From NCBI GenBank assembly GCA_001805085.1, contig MHEA01000049.1:3487-10883 (forward strand): a stretch of DNA of 7,397 nucleotides, read 5' to 3'. The first letter of the stretch is position 1, and the number at the start of each line of letters is the position of its first letter. Shown one piece after another: positions 1 through 6,597 of the stretch. The translations under genes were made by a program, and so were the position numbers. This DNA is from Nitrospirae bacterium GWC2_57_9. Lineage in GTDB: Bacteria; Nitrospirota; UBA9217. The notes under the pieces are model-generated. The model did no database searches and was not told the DNA's origin. It worked only from the letters and a program-made list of their open reading frames with translations.

Positions 1-2
1 GT

Positions 3-56
3 TCGTCGTTCACGATAGACGGCGGCATCGGCGGCCGACTGCATGACCCGGTATAG
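3..56 (+). CDS. Possible C-terminal tail of an upstream gene (partial)
   Basis: Reading from base 3, 17 sense codons run to a TAG at 54-56 and encode SSFTIDGGIGGRLHDPV. Most third positions are G or C, as in real genes nearby, while the other two forward frames hit stops at 16-18 and 44-46. It lies 46 nt upstream of the first glycosyltransferase on the same strand, so it would fit as the preceding gene of the cluster. The peptide is too short to assign. A Gly-rich beta-strand end of this kind could fit the C-terminal carbohydrate-binding domain of a Wzt-type ABC exporter ATPase, but this is only a guess. It could also be non-coding. Confidence 0.35.
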   Translation, partial: SSFTIDGGIGGRLHDPV

Positions 57-102
57 GACAGGGAACGGGAAAGGCAGCATTGTTACCTGCGGAATGTATT
101 AA

Positions 103-1191
103 ATGAATAAAGTGAAGGCATCTGTCATAGTCTGCACCTATAACCGGGCCGATCTGCTCCGGAGTTCCATCCAGTCGATCCTGGAACAGGACCTTCCGCA
201 GGATGCTTTTGAAGTCATTGTCGTCGACAATAATTCAAAAGACGGGACCGCCGATGCGGTCAGGCAGTTCAACGCTTCAGCAGTTGCGGTGAAATATTTT
301 TTCGAATCCAGGCAAGGGTTGTCATTCGCCCGGAATACGGGCATCGCGAATGCGGCGGGGGAGATAATAGTATTCACCGATGACGACATCGAGGCCGACC
401 GGTCCTGGCTGTCGTCCCTGGTTGCAGTATTCGATGATCGTGCTGTCTCCTGCGCAGGCGGCCCGATCAGGCCGATCTGGCCCGGGAAAAGACCAGACTG
501 GCTGACTGATGACCTGCTGAGATACCTGACGGTAAGCGAATTCGGGAGCGCAGGGGAAACAGGAGCGTTCAAGGGACCGAGCTATCCCTGGGGAGCCAAT
601 ATTGCCTTCAGACGTGATGTGTTCGAGACGTCAGGCCTGTTCCCGGTCAATCTGGGAAGATCCGGAGCAAGCCTTCTTTCGAACGAAGAAATCATGCTTT
701 GCCGCAAGATAGAGCGGTCGGGGAAAAAGATCGCATTTGCCGGAAATGCGGTCATTCATCACAAGATCCCGGCCGAGCGGCTCAGCAAATCATGGTTCTA
801 TCATCGCGCGTTCTGGCAAGGAAGGTCTGAAGCGATTACCGATGTGGAAGCACAGTTCAATATGTACCCCAGATTACGGCACCACGCCGGCGATTGGGCC
901 CGTATATCCGGGAACAGGGGTACCGGAAATTTCAGCAGTATCTGTTATAAACAGGTCATTCTTGGATATCTGTTTCAGCTGATGACTTCCGTTGAAAACG
1001 GGGATATTCGAAAATTAAGGACATTGAGGACATTTATAGAGGCGATACTATGGGAAAGCAGGTCAGAGGCGATACTACGAGAACGTGATGAACTGCAGCG
1101 CCAGATGCACCAGATGGTAAACTCGACAAGTTGGAAAATTACCGAACCCCTCAGATGGATCTCCAAGATGCTGGCGAAATACAGGCAGTAG
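103..1191 (+). CDS. Family 2 glycosyltransferase (GT-A fold)
   Basis: Predicted cytoplasmic or membrane-associated transferase that adds a sugar from a nucleotide-sugar donor to a growing glycan. The N-terminal GT2 domain covers about residues 5-225: a first strand SVIVCTYNR (7-15), VVDNNSKDGT (40-49), the metal-binding acidic cluster TDDD (92-95), WGANIAFRR (163-171) and an NEE triplet (194-196) where many relatives have an ED-type acceptor-site motif. HH at 219-220 and the following PAERL resemble the late histidine motif of this group. After about residue 310 the chain becomes charged and helical, ending in NSTSWKITEPLRW (340-352), a tail motif often seen in O-antigen glycosyltransferases. 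The ATG is the earliest possible start because an in-frame TAA (100-102) immediately precedes it; the ribosome site is weak (GCGGA, about 9 nt away). The sugar and linkage cannot be told from sequence. Family call is firm, specificity unknown. Confidence 0.93.
   Translation: MNKVKASVIVCTYNRADLLRSSIQSILEQDLPQDAFEVIVVDNNSKDGTADAVRQFNASAVAVKYFFESRQGLSFARNTGIANAAGEIIVFTDDDIEADRSWLSSLVAVFDDRAVSCAGGPIRPIWPGKRPDWLTDDLLRYLTVSEFGSAGETGAFKGPSYPWGANIAFRRDVFETSGLFPVNLGRSGASLLSNEEIMLCRKIERSGKKIAFAGNAVIHHKIPAERLSKSWFYHRAFWQGRSEAITDVEAQFNMYPRLRHHAGDWARISGNRGTGNFSSICYKQVILGYLFQLMTSVENGDIRKLRTLRTFIEAILWESRSEAILRERDELQRQMHQMVNSTSWKITEPLRWISKMLAKYRQ
1038..1077 (+). repeat. 13-bp direct repeat inside the first glycosyltransferase gene
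   Basis: The 13 bases AGAGGCGATACTA occur at 1038-1050 and again at 1065-1077, exactly 27 nt apart. The spacing keeps frame, so the protein reads EAIL, five residues, then EAIL again (EAILWESRSEAILRERD). After the exact match the second unit drifts from the first. It looks like an old 9-codon tandem duplication that lengthened the C-terminal helix. It is too short and too in-frame to be a mobile-element target duplication. Confidence 0.75.
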
Positions 1192-1198
1192 AAATTTT

Positions 1199-1214
1199 CC
1201 GGCGTTACCGCCGG
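1199..1214. other. Intergenic GC-rich hairpin
   Basis: In the 45-nt gap between the first two glycosyltransferase genes, CCGGCG (1199-1204), loop TTAC (1205-1208) and CGCCGG (1209-1214) form a perfect 6-bp inverted repeat, extendable by one T-A pair. No T-run follows on either strand, so it does not look like an intrinsic terminator. It ends 22 nt before the next start codon and does not cover the ribosome-binding region. It could be an mRNA processing or stability element, or chance in GC-rich DNA. Confidence 0.45.
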
Positions 1215-1236
1215 ATGAAATAGTGAAAGAACTTTT

Positions 1237-2790
1237 ATGTTTAAACAGATCATCAACAGTATTTTGCCATTAAATACGAGAAGCAGGGCCGCCGCGAAAA
1301 AACTGTTTTATGGTGTGAAGGAGTTGCCCTCTCGTCTGTTCAGCCCAATACAGGATGATGCCGATAGTACCTTGCTGATCAGTGAAAGCGCTAAAAAGTT
1401 CGAGGTGCTGACACGGCGGCTATTGAAAAGATACAGTCCTGATCCAACTGAACCGTGGCCGGACCTTTTCCCTGAATTGCTGGAGTACTATAAGAAACTA
1501 AGAAAAGGTATCGCTGCGCTGCATGATGATCTGACGGCACTGGTCCCGCAGAAGGAACAAAAGGGCGAGTACGCTGAGAGGTCATTTCCCAAAGCCGGTT
1601 CAAGGAAAAGATTGAAGATATTGTATATCACCGGCATGTTCCCTTCGATCGAGCACGGGGGCGGGTTGCGGCTGTTCGATATCCTGTCGAACCTGACCGT
1701 TCATCACCGGGTCGATCTGTACAGCGTGTTCAACGAAGGCCTGGACAGGAAGTCATACGACCTGATCAAAAACAAATTCCGGCATTGTTGCCTGACCAGG
1801 AAAAGCCTGCCTGATGTGGAAGACATAGCCGCCTGGCTGAATAAGATCGGCACTCATGATGTTCCGTATGATGTCATTCAGCTCGAATATCCCACGACGG
1901 TTCACCTGGTCGACCATCTCAGAACGTACGGGAAAAAGATCGGGTTTACGTTCATGGAATCCATATCGAAAAGTTCGGCCATTTCGGTCAAGAATGGCCT
2001 GAGTGACAGAAAACGGCTCGGCGAAAGGCTGCATCAGTTCATCCAGAACGCAAAGATCGAGAAGTACATATCCGAGCGGGCGGATTTCCTGATAGCGTTG
2101 ACGCCTGAAGATGGAGCATTCATCCATGCACTCGCGGGTGCCGTACCTTACATTGTCCCTACCTGCGTATCGGGTCATGTATTCAATGGCCGCAATAGCA
2201 AACCGTCCTCCATTGAATATGCAGCCGCGTTTGTCGGATTTTTCGATCACACGCCGAACCTCGAGGCCATGGCATGGTATTACCGGAACATTCACCACAG
2301 GGTGAAGGAAGCGGTCCCCCGTTACCGGATAGTCGTCATCGGCAGGGGAAATACCGAGCAGCTGCAGAAAATGACGAAAGGCGATCCCGCCGTTGTATAT
2401 ACCGGGCAGGTCGACGATGTTTCGGAATACCTGGTCAAAGCAAAGATATGCATTTCCCCGCTCATCTCCGGAGCCGGCATCCGAGGAAAGATAAATCAGT
2501 ATTCTATTCTGGGAAAACCTTCTGTCTCGACGACCATCGGACTTTGCGGTACTCCCTATGTCGATGGAAAGTCAGTGCTCCGGGCAGATGCTCCAGACGC
2601 CTTCGCTCAGTGCATGATCAGACTGCTCACGGATAACGGGCTCTATGAGCTTATCAGCAGGGAATGTCGCGACGTCGTTCGGCAGCATTTCGGGTGGGAA
2701 GCGCACATTCGCAATCTGGAAGCGGTCTATGCAGCGGAGCCTGATCCCCGCGCGGAGCGTTCTCCTGGCATGAGCGGCACGGGAAACTAG
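1237..2790 (+). CDS. Family 4-like glycosyltransferase (GT-B fold) with N-terminal extension
   Basis: Predicted retaining GT-B glycosyltransferase acting on the cytoplasmic side during polysaccharide assembly. Residues 1-122 are charged and mostly helical, resemble no domain I recognise, and make the protein about 120 residues longer than a plain GT4. The N-terminal Rossmann half starts at RLKILYITGMFPS (125-137) with the glycine loop HGGGLRLFD (140-148). The C-terminal half contains AFVGFFDHTPNLEAMAWY (331-348), YRIVVIGRG (363-371), VVYTGQVDDV (386-395) and the donor-site stretch SGAGIRGKINQYSILGKPSVST (411-432). In many GT4 enzymes the glutamate of a KxLEA-type motif helps hold the donor; here the aligned position is Gln421. 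The start is fixed by an in-frame TGA at 1216-1218 with no other start codon between; the ribosome site is weak. Its stop is 4 nt from the next gene. Sugar specificity is not readable. Confidence 0.9.
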   Translation: MFKQIINSILPLNTRSRAAAKKLFYGVKELPSRLFSPIQDDADSTLLISESAKKFEVLTRRLLKRYSPDPTEPWPDLFPELLEYYKKLRKGIAALHDDLTALVPQKEQKGEYAERSFPKAGSRKRLKILYITGMFPSIEHGGGLRLFDILSNLTVHHRVDLYSVFNEGLDRKSYDLIKNKFRHCCLTRKSLPDVEDIAAWLNKIGTHDVPYDVIQLEYPTTVHLVDHLRTYGKKIGFTFMESISKSSAISVKNGLSDRKRLGERLHQFIQNAKIEKYISERADFLIALTPEDGAFIHALAGAVPYIVPTCVSGHVFNGRNSKPSSIEYAAAFVGFFDHTPNLEAMAWYYRNIHHRVKEAVPRYRIVVIGRGNTEQLQKMTKGDPAVVYTGQVDDVSEYLVKAKICISPLISGAGIRGKINQYSILGKPSVSTTIGLCGTPYVDGKSVLRADAPDAFAQCMIRLLTDNGLYELISRECRDVVRQHFGWEAHIRNLEAVYAAEPDPRAERSPGMSGTGN

Positions 2791-2794
2791 ACAA

Positions 2795-3403
2795 ATGCGT
2801 CGATTCTTGCTGGTTGCAATCCGATCGTTATATTATCTCGTTGCCGGCGGAGTAATGAGCATGCGCAGATGCTTGCAAGGTGTAGTATTCTATCTTGCTA
2901 ATCACGTCGTTATGAATCAGCCCTTTTACGGGGTGCGGCACTGGTTCCTCAGGCTTTTTTGCAGGATCGAGATCGGAGCTGATTCGTCCATACACATGGG
3001 GTGTTTTATCACGGGCAGCAACATCAAGATCGGGAATAACACCGTGATCAATCGGCAGACTTACCTTGACGGGAGGGCAGGCCTCACGATCGGGAGCAAC
3101 GTTAACATATCTCATCAAACGCTCATTCAGACGCTGACCCATGATCCCCAGGATGCCCGCTTCGGCATATTGCGAAAGCCGGTGGTCATCGCCGATCATG
3201 TATGGATAGGCTCCCGTGCTCTGATCCTTCCCGGCGTAACGATCGGCGAAGGAGCAGTGATCGGGGCAGGTTCAGTGGTGACCAGGGACATCCCGCCGTA
3301 CACGATTGCAGTGGGTAACCCGGCAAAGGTGATCAAAACGAGGAACAGAAACCTGGAGTATGAGACGCGATATTTCCCGTATTTTGATACTGATATACAA
3401 TAG
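2795..3403 (+). CDS. Left-handed beta-helix O-acyltransferase (WcaF/NodL/Vat type)
   Basis: Predicted acetyl-CoA-dependent O-acetyltransferase of the hexapeptide-repeat family, likely decorating a sugar of this glycan; such enzymes act as trimers. Hexapeptide turns are clear from residue 58: IEIGADSSI, IKIGNNTVI, LTIGSNVNI (97-105), then VVIADHVWIGSRALILPGVTIGEGAVIGAGSVVTRDIPPYTIAVGNPAKVI (130-180 region), the standard family ending. His116 in THD (115-117) is the best candidate catalytic residue; His107 is also nearby. Length (202) is normal. The start is uncertain. ATG 2795 lies 4 nt after the previous stop, suggesting translational coupling, but ATG 2861 (Met23, MRRCLQG) has a better Shine-Dalgarno, GGAG at 2849-2852 with an 8-nt spacer. 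The first 22 residues are hydrophobic and may be untranslated. Acetyl as the donor group is inferred from the family. Confidence 0.92.
   Translation: MRRFLLVAIRSLYYLVAGGVMSMRRCLQGVVFYLANHVVMNQPFYGVRHWFLRLFCRIEIGADSSIHMGCFITGSNIKIGNNTVINRQTYLDGRAGLTIGSNVNISHQTLIQTLTHDPQDARFGILRKPVVIADHVWIGSRALILPGVTIGEGAVIGAGSVVTRDIPPYTIAVGNPAKVIKTRNRNLEYETRYFPYFDTDIQ
2849..2863 (+). promoter_or_regulatory. Internal Shine-Dalgarno supporting an alternative acyltransferase start
   Basis: GGAG (2849-2852), within GGCGGAG, sits 8 nt before an in-frame ATG at 2861-2863. Another in-frame ATG at 2855 is too close to use it well. The annotated upstream ATG at 2795 has only GGGA (2781-2784) 10 nt away. Starting at 2861 would give a 180-residue protein that keeps every hexapeptide repeat. 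Confidence 0.4.
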
Positions 3404-3473
3404 CGGCAGAGCGACTGATCTGGAAACCGTAATGAACTAAGAATTTTTTGCGTCAGAAAGAACTGGAACGCCG
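3404..3473. other. 70-nt intergenic gap, no clear signal
   Basis: This is the longest gap between complete genes here. It holds a T6 run (3444-3449), but no stable hairpin precedes it, so I do not call a terminator. A weak ribosome site, GGA at 3465-3467, lies 6 nt before the start of the fused glycosyltransferase. No convincing promoter hexamer pair is visible. Confidence 0.5.
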
Positions 3474-6400
3474 ATGGCAAAGGTCACGATCATAATCATT
3501 TCATACAATTCCTTTGAGGATACGACAAAACCCTGCCTTGACAGTATCTACAGCTGCAAAACCGGGATTCCCTTTCAAACCGTCATCATTGATAACGCTT
3601 CCGCCGGCGCAATCGTAAAACAGCTTAAAGACATCGAGCAACACTATCACGATATGCGTATTATCTACAACACGACGAATGAGGGTTTCGCAGGCGGGAA
3701 CAATATCGGCATTACCAGTTCTACGTCAGACTATTATGTTTTACTTAACAACGACACGATCGTCACTGATCACTGGCTGGACAGGCTTATCTCTTTCTTG
3801 GAACAGCATCCTGATGTTGGTCTGGTCGGTCCCAGTACGAACTACGCCGGATCTGAGCAGCGTATCCATGTGAAATCGACTGACGAAGCGGGGATCCTTC
3901 ATGAAGGGTCGCAATGGGCACACGTGTGTGCGGGCGATCATTTCTATACCGGCATGCTGAGCTTTTTCTGTATCGCGATGAAGCATGAGGTGATTGCCCG
4001 GGTAGGATTGCTGGACAAGGCATTCGGCGTCGGTATGTTTGAAGATACCGACTATTGCCTTCGGACTGTCAAGAGCGGCTATAAGATCGCCTGCCTGGAA
4101 GACGTGTTCATCTTCCATAAAGGAAGCAAATCCTTTAATAAGCTTCCTGATCTCAACAGCTTGTTTTACAGGAACCTGCTCTTATATGAAAACAAACATC
4201 AATTAGTATGGGAGCCGGAGCACAATAAATATCTTACGTTGATCCTTCAGTATATTCGTTCCGCAGAAGCAGAGCCGGAGAGCCGGGAACGAGCATTGTT
4301 CAAAATCGCCAACAAAACACGCATGCTGGAACAGCTTGGTTGCGGACATCTGTTCAGGAATTATGCGCAGCTGTCCATGAATACGAGCGCGTCCGGTGCA
4401 TGCGGACAAGGTCTGCTGGAACAATGTTCCCGCATGCCGGGCCTTCGCTATCCTCTAAAATCATTGAGTGTGTTAATACATCATGGTCCGAAGGAAGTCA
4501 TCAAAAGGAGCTTTTTCAAGTTTGAATCGATGTGGCAGAAACTAAAAACCGTGTTAAGGGAATCCACGGCAGCTCGGCGGTTTAAAAAGACCAGATTCAG
4601 GCGTGCCTTCGTTATTCTTAAGGAGCACGGCTGGAAAGAGCTTGCCAGGAAAATCAAACGAAAATTGTTCCCTGGTGCTGCAAATCCCTATGATCACTTG
4701 CAGCTGTTGAATGATATAACCATCAATGTCATCGAAAAACAGTACGAAGACGATGCTCTGTTATTGCCCTTTTCCGTCGTTACTACGGTTAAGAACGAAG
4801 GTGACAACATCATTACGTTTCTTCAAAGCATGGAAAATCAGAGCGCCAGACCGCAAGAAGTCGTGATCGTTGATGGGGGGTCGAAGGACAATACGGCTGT
4901 TCTCGTCAGATCCTATGCGGACAGCTCTTCCCTGAAGATAAAGCTCATCCGGCACGATAACCTGAATATCGCAGAAGGCAGAAATGAGGGCGTAAGAAAC
5001 ACATCGCATGAGGTCGTCGTTTTTACCGATGCAGGATGCCGACTCGATACTGATTTCTGCAGGAATCTGGTCGGCCCGCTGAGCGAAGATAAAACGATCG
5101 ACCTTGTCGGTGGCATCTACCACCCGGTGCAGTATCATGCTGCTTCCGAACAATTGATCCCCGATTGGAGCACTGGAGATATGGCGTGGTGGAAATCCTT
5201 TCTGCCGTCCGCCCGTTCTCAGGCGGTCCGCAAATCAACGTTCTGGAAGTGCGGCGGATTTCCTGAATATTTGACACTGACCGGCGAAGATACACTGTTC
5301 GATATCAATTACCGAAGGTTTTCGAACAAGTGGGTCTATAATAAAAAGGCATTCGTCTACTGGAAAGCTCCCACATCACAAGAGCAGGCATTGAGATTAT
5401 GGAAATCCTACGGAACAGGGGATGGTGAAAGTGGTATTGGAGATTTTCAATTTTACCCCCATCTGATCGAGTATAGGAAGACCTGGCAAATCCAGGATGC
5501 AACAACGATGGGGGCGTTTGTTGAAGGCTACATTGCGGGCAGGGAGAACAGAAGCAGAATAGAAATCGCCAGAAAAAAGATTAAGGGCGTTCTCCTGGTG
5601 CTTGCCAATAGACCATTCGGCTGTCTGCAAGCGGACGATCCGTTGTTCATACAATGCCGGGACTGCATTGCGGCGAACCAAAAGGTAATATATGTATGTA
5701 CGAGCCGGAGCGCGCAGGGGAAGAGATACTTCGATATCGATTATTCAATGATCGAGCTCTATTATGTTGATGATTTTGACACTGACGAGTTTGTCGACCG
5801 ATATCGGGATATCTTAGAAGCAGTGATACTTGTTCGAAACACGGACAATAGGCAGCTTGTATCAATAGAACACAAGATACTTGCGCTTCAGAAGAGCGGT
5901 TATTACAAGCTCAACAGGGATGCAGACATAATACAATGCATCTTTCGGGCCCAGCCTGCGAATGGAGACAACGTCAGGGCTCAGAAGGAACAGGAGGTTA
6001 TCGATCACTACAAAAGATGGTTCCCGATCGAGAAACGGCAGGGACGGTTCTTTGCGGATATGATGATAGAGAAGATGCCGAAGTGGCTCGACCATGACAT
6101 ATCGAGCAACAGGCTTTCGATACTGGATTTCGGCTGCAGCTGCGGTCATCTGGTACACCTGCTGTCATCGAAATACCCGGCATCTCGGGTTTCCGGCCTC
6201 GATATCGAAGCGGTTCGGATTAACAAAGCGCTCGAGTATTACCCGGGCAACAGGTTCATCTGCGAAGATATCAGGAAAATACCCGATCGCTTCGATTGCA
6301 TTTTCACTTCCAATGTACTGGAGCACTTCGAAAACCCCTTCGACATCGTTGCCGAACTGCTCTTGGATCATCTGAACAAGTACCTGGTAATACTGGTTCC

Positions 6401-6569
6401 GTATCATGAGATGAACCGAATAGAGGGGCATTATTACACGTTTACTGAGCAATCGTTTCCTCCGTTATTTCGTGACCTGGTCCTGCAGTACACGACTGTT
6501 TTTGGCTGTAACAACGATTATTGGCCTGGCAGCCAGATATTAGCGGTTTATAAAAAACAGCTGAGGTGA
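3474..6569 (+). CDS. Fusion protein: two family 2 glycosyltransferases plus SAM methyltransferase
   Basis: A single 1031-residue chain. Domain 1 (about 3-225) is a rhamnosyltransferase-like GT2: VTIIIISYNS, NEGFAGGNN (69-77), LNNDT (91-95), FEDTDYCLR (189-197) and HKGSKSF (215-221). A basic helical linker follows, including FRRAFVILKEHGWKELARKIKRKL (375-398), typical of multidomain glycosyltransferases. Domain 2 (about 432-670) is another GT2: VVTTVKNEGDN (435-445), VDGGSKDNT (466-474), TDAG (518-521) in place of DxD, and TGEDTLFD (603-610). Residues about 700-840 are not recognised. The end (about 840-1028) is a class I methyltransferase: LDFGCSCGHL (884-893), GLDIE (908-912), EDIRKIP (931-937) and FTSNVLEHFENP (944-955). 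It probably adds two sugars and methylates the product, perhaps capping the chain; that role is inferred. The start is the first possible after an in-frame TAA (3438-3440). There is no frameshift or internal stop, so this is a true fusion as sequenced. Confidence 0.92.
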   Translation: MAKVTIIIISYNSFEDTTKPCLDSIYSCKTGIPFQTVIIDNASAGAIVKQLKDIEQHYHDMRIIYNTTNEGFAGGNNIGITSSTSDYYVLLNNDTIVTDHWLDRLISFLEQHPDVGLVGPSTNYAGSEQRIHVKSTDEAGILHEGSQWAHVCAGDHFYTGMLSFFCIAMKHEVIARVGLLDKAFGVGMFEDTDYCLRTVKSGYKIACLEDVFIFHKGSKSFNKLPDLNSLFYRNLLLYENKHQLVWEPEHNKYLTLILQYIRSAEAEPESRERALFKIANKTRMLEQLGCGHLFRNYAQLSMNTSASGACGQGLLEQCSRMPGLRYPLKSLSVLIHHGPKEVIKRSFFKFESMWQKLKTVLRESTAARRFKKTRFRRAFVILKEHGWKELARKIKRKLFPGAANPYDHLQLLNDITINVIEKQYEDDALLLPFSVVTTVKNEGDNIITFLQSMENQSARPQEVVIVDGGSKDNTAVLVRSYADSSSLKIKLIRHDNLNIAEGRNEGVRNTSHEVVVFTDAGCRLDTDFCRNLVGPLSEDKTIDLVGGIYHPVQYHAASEQLIPDWSTGDMAWWKSFLPSARSQAVRKSTFWKCGGFPEYLTLTGEDTLFDINYRRFSNKWVYNKKAFVYWKAPTSQEQALRLWKSYGTGDGESGIGDFQFYPHLIEYRKTWQIQDATTMGAFVEGYIAGRENRSRIEIARKKIKGVLLVLANRPFGCLQADDPLFIQCRDCIAANQKVIYVCTSRSAQGKRYFDIDYSMIELYYVDDFDTDEFVDRYRDILEAVILVRNTDNRQLVSIEHKILALQKSGYYKLNRDADIIQCIFRAQPANGDNVRAQKEQEVIDHYKRWFPIEKRQGRFFADMMIEKMPKWLDHDISSNRLSILDFGCSCGHLVHLLSSKYPASRVSGLDIEAVRINKALEYYPGNRFICEDIRKIPDRFDCIFTSNVLEHFENPFDIVAELLLDHLNKYLVILVPYHEMNRIEGHYYTFTEQSFPPLFRDLVLQYTTVFGCNNDYWPGSQILAVYKKQLR

Positions 6570-6586
6570 TTATACTGTGAAGGCAC

Positions 6587-6597
6587 GGTGAATTCTC
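6587..6597 (+). promoter_or_regulatory. Shine-Dalgarno of surE
   Basis: GGTGA (6587-6591) lies 6 nt before the surE ATG, the best-placed ribosome site of the complete genes here. It supports independent, efficient translation of surE, unlike the weak sites in front of the polysaccharide genes. The 28-nt gap before surE has no hairpin-plus-T-run terminator. Confidence 0.6.

Noticed and set aside
1038..1077. CRISPR-like or mobile-element repeat
   Set aside because: There are only two copies of 13 bp, in frame and within a coding region, which fits a small codon duplication rather than an array or an insertion mark.
1753..2298. Minus-strand open frame of 181 codons inside the GT-B gene
   Set aside because: It is fully antisense to conserved glycosyltransferase sequence and shows no domain pattern or credible ribosome site.
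3441..3450. T-run in the gap before the fusion gene as a terminator
   Set aside because: No stable GC stem precedes the T6 run, so it lacks the structure of an intrinsic terminator.
3474..6569. Assembly error joining separate genes into the 1031-residue frame
   Set aside because: The frame is continuous, both linkers code in the same style as the domains, and multidomain glycosyltransferases of this kind are known. It cannot be excluded completely without reads.
6547..6576. Possible promoter before surE (TATACT at 6571-6576)
   Set aside because: The -10-like hexamer is good, but the matching -35 region (TTTATA near 6547-6552) is poor and the TG of an extended -10 is one base out of place. 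Not strong enough to call.
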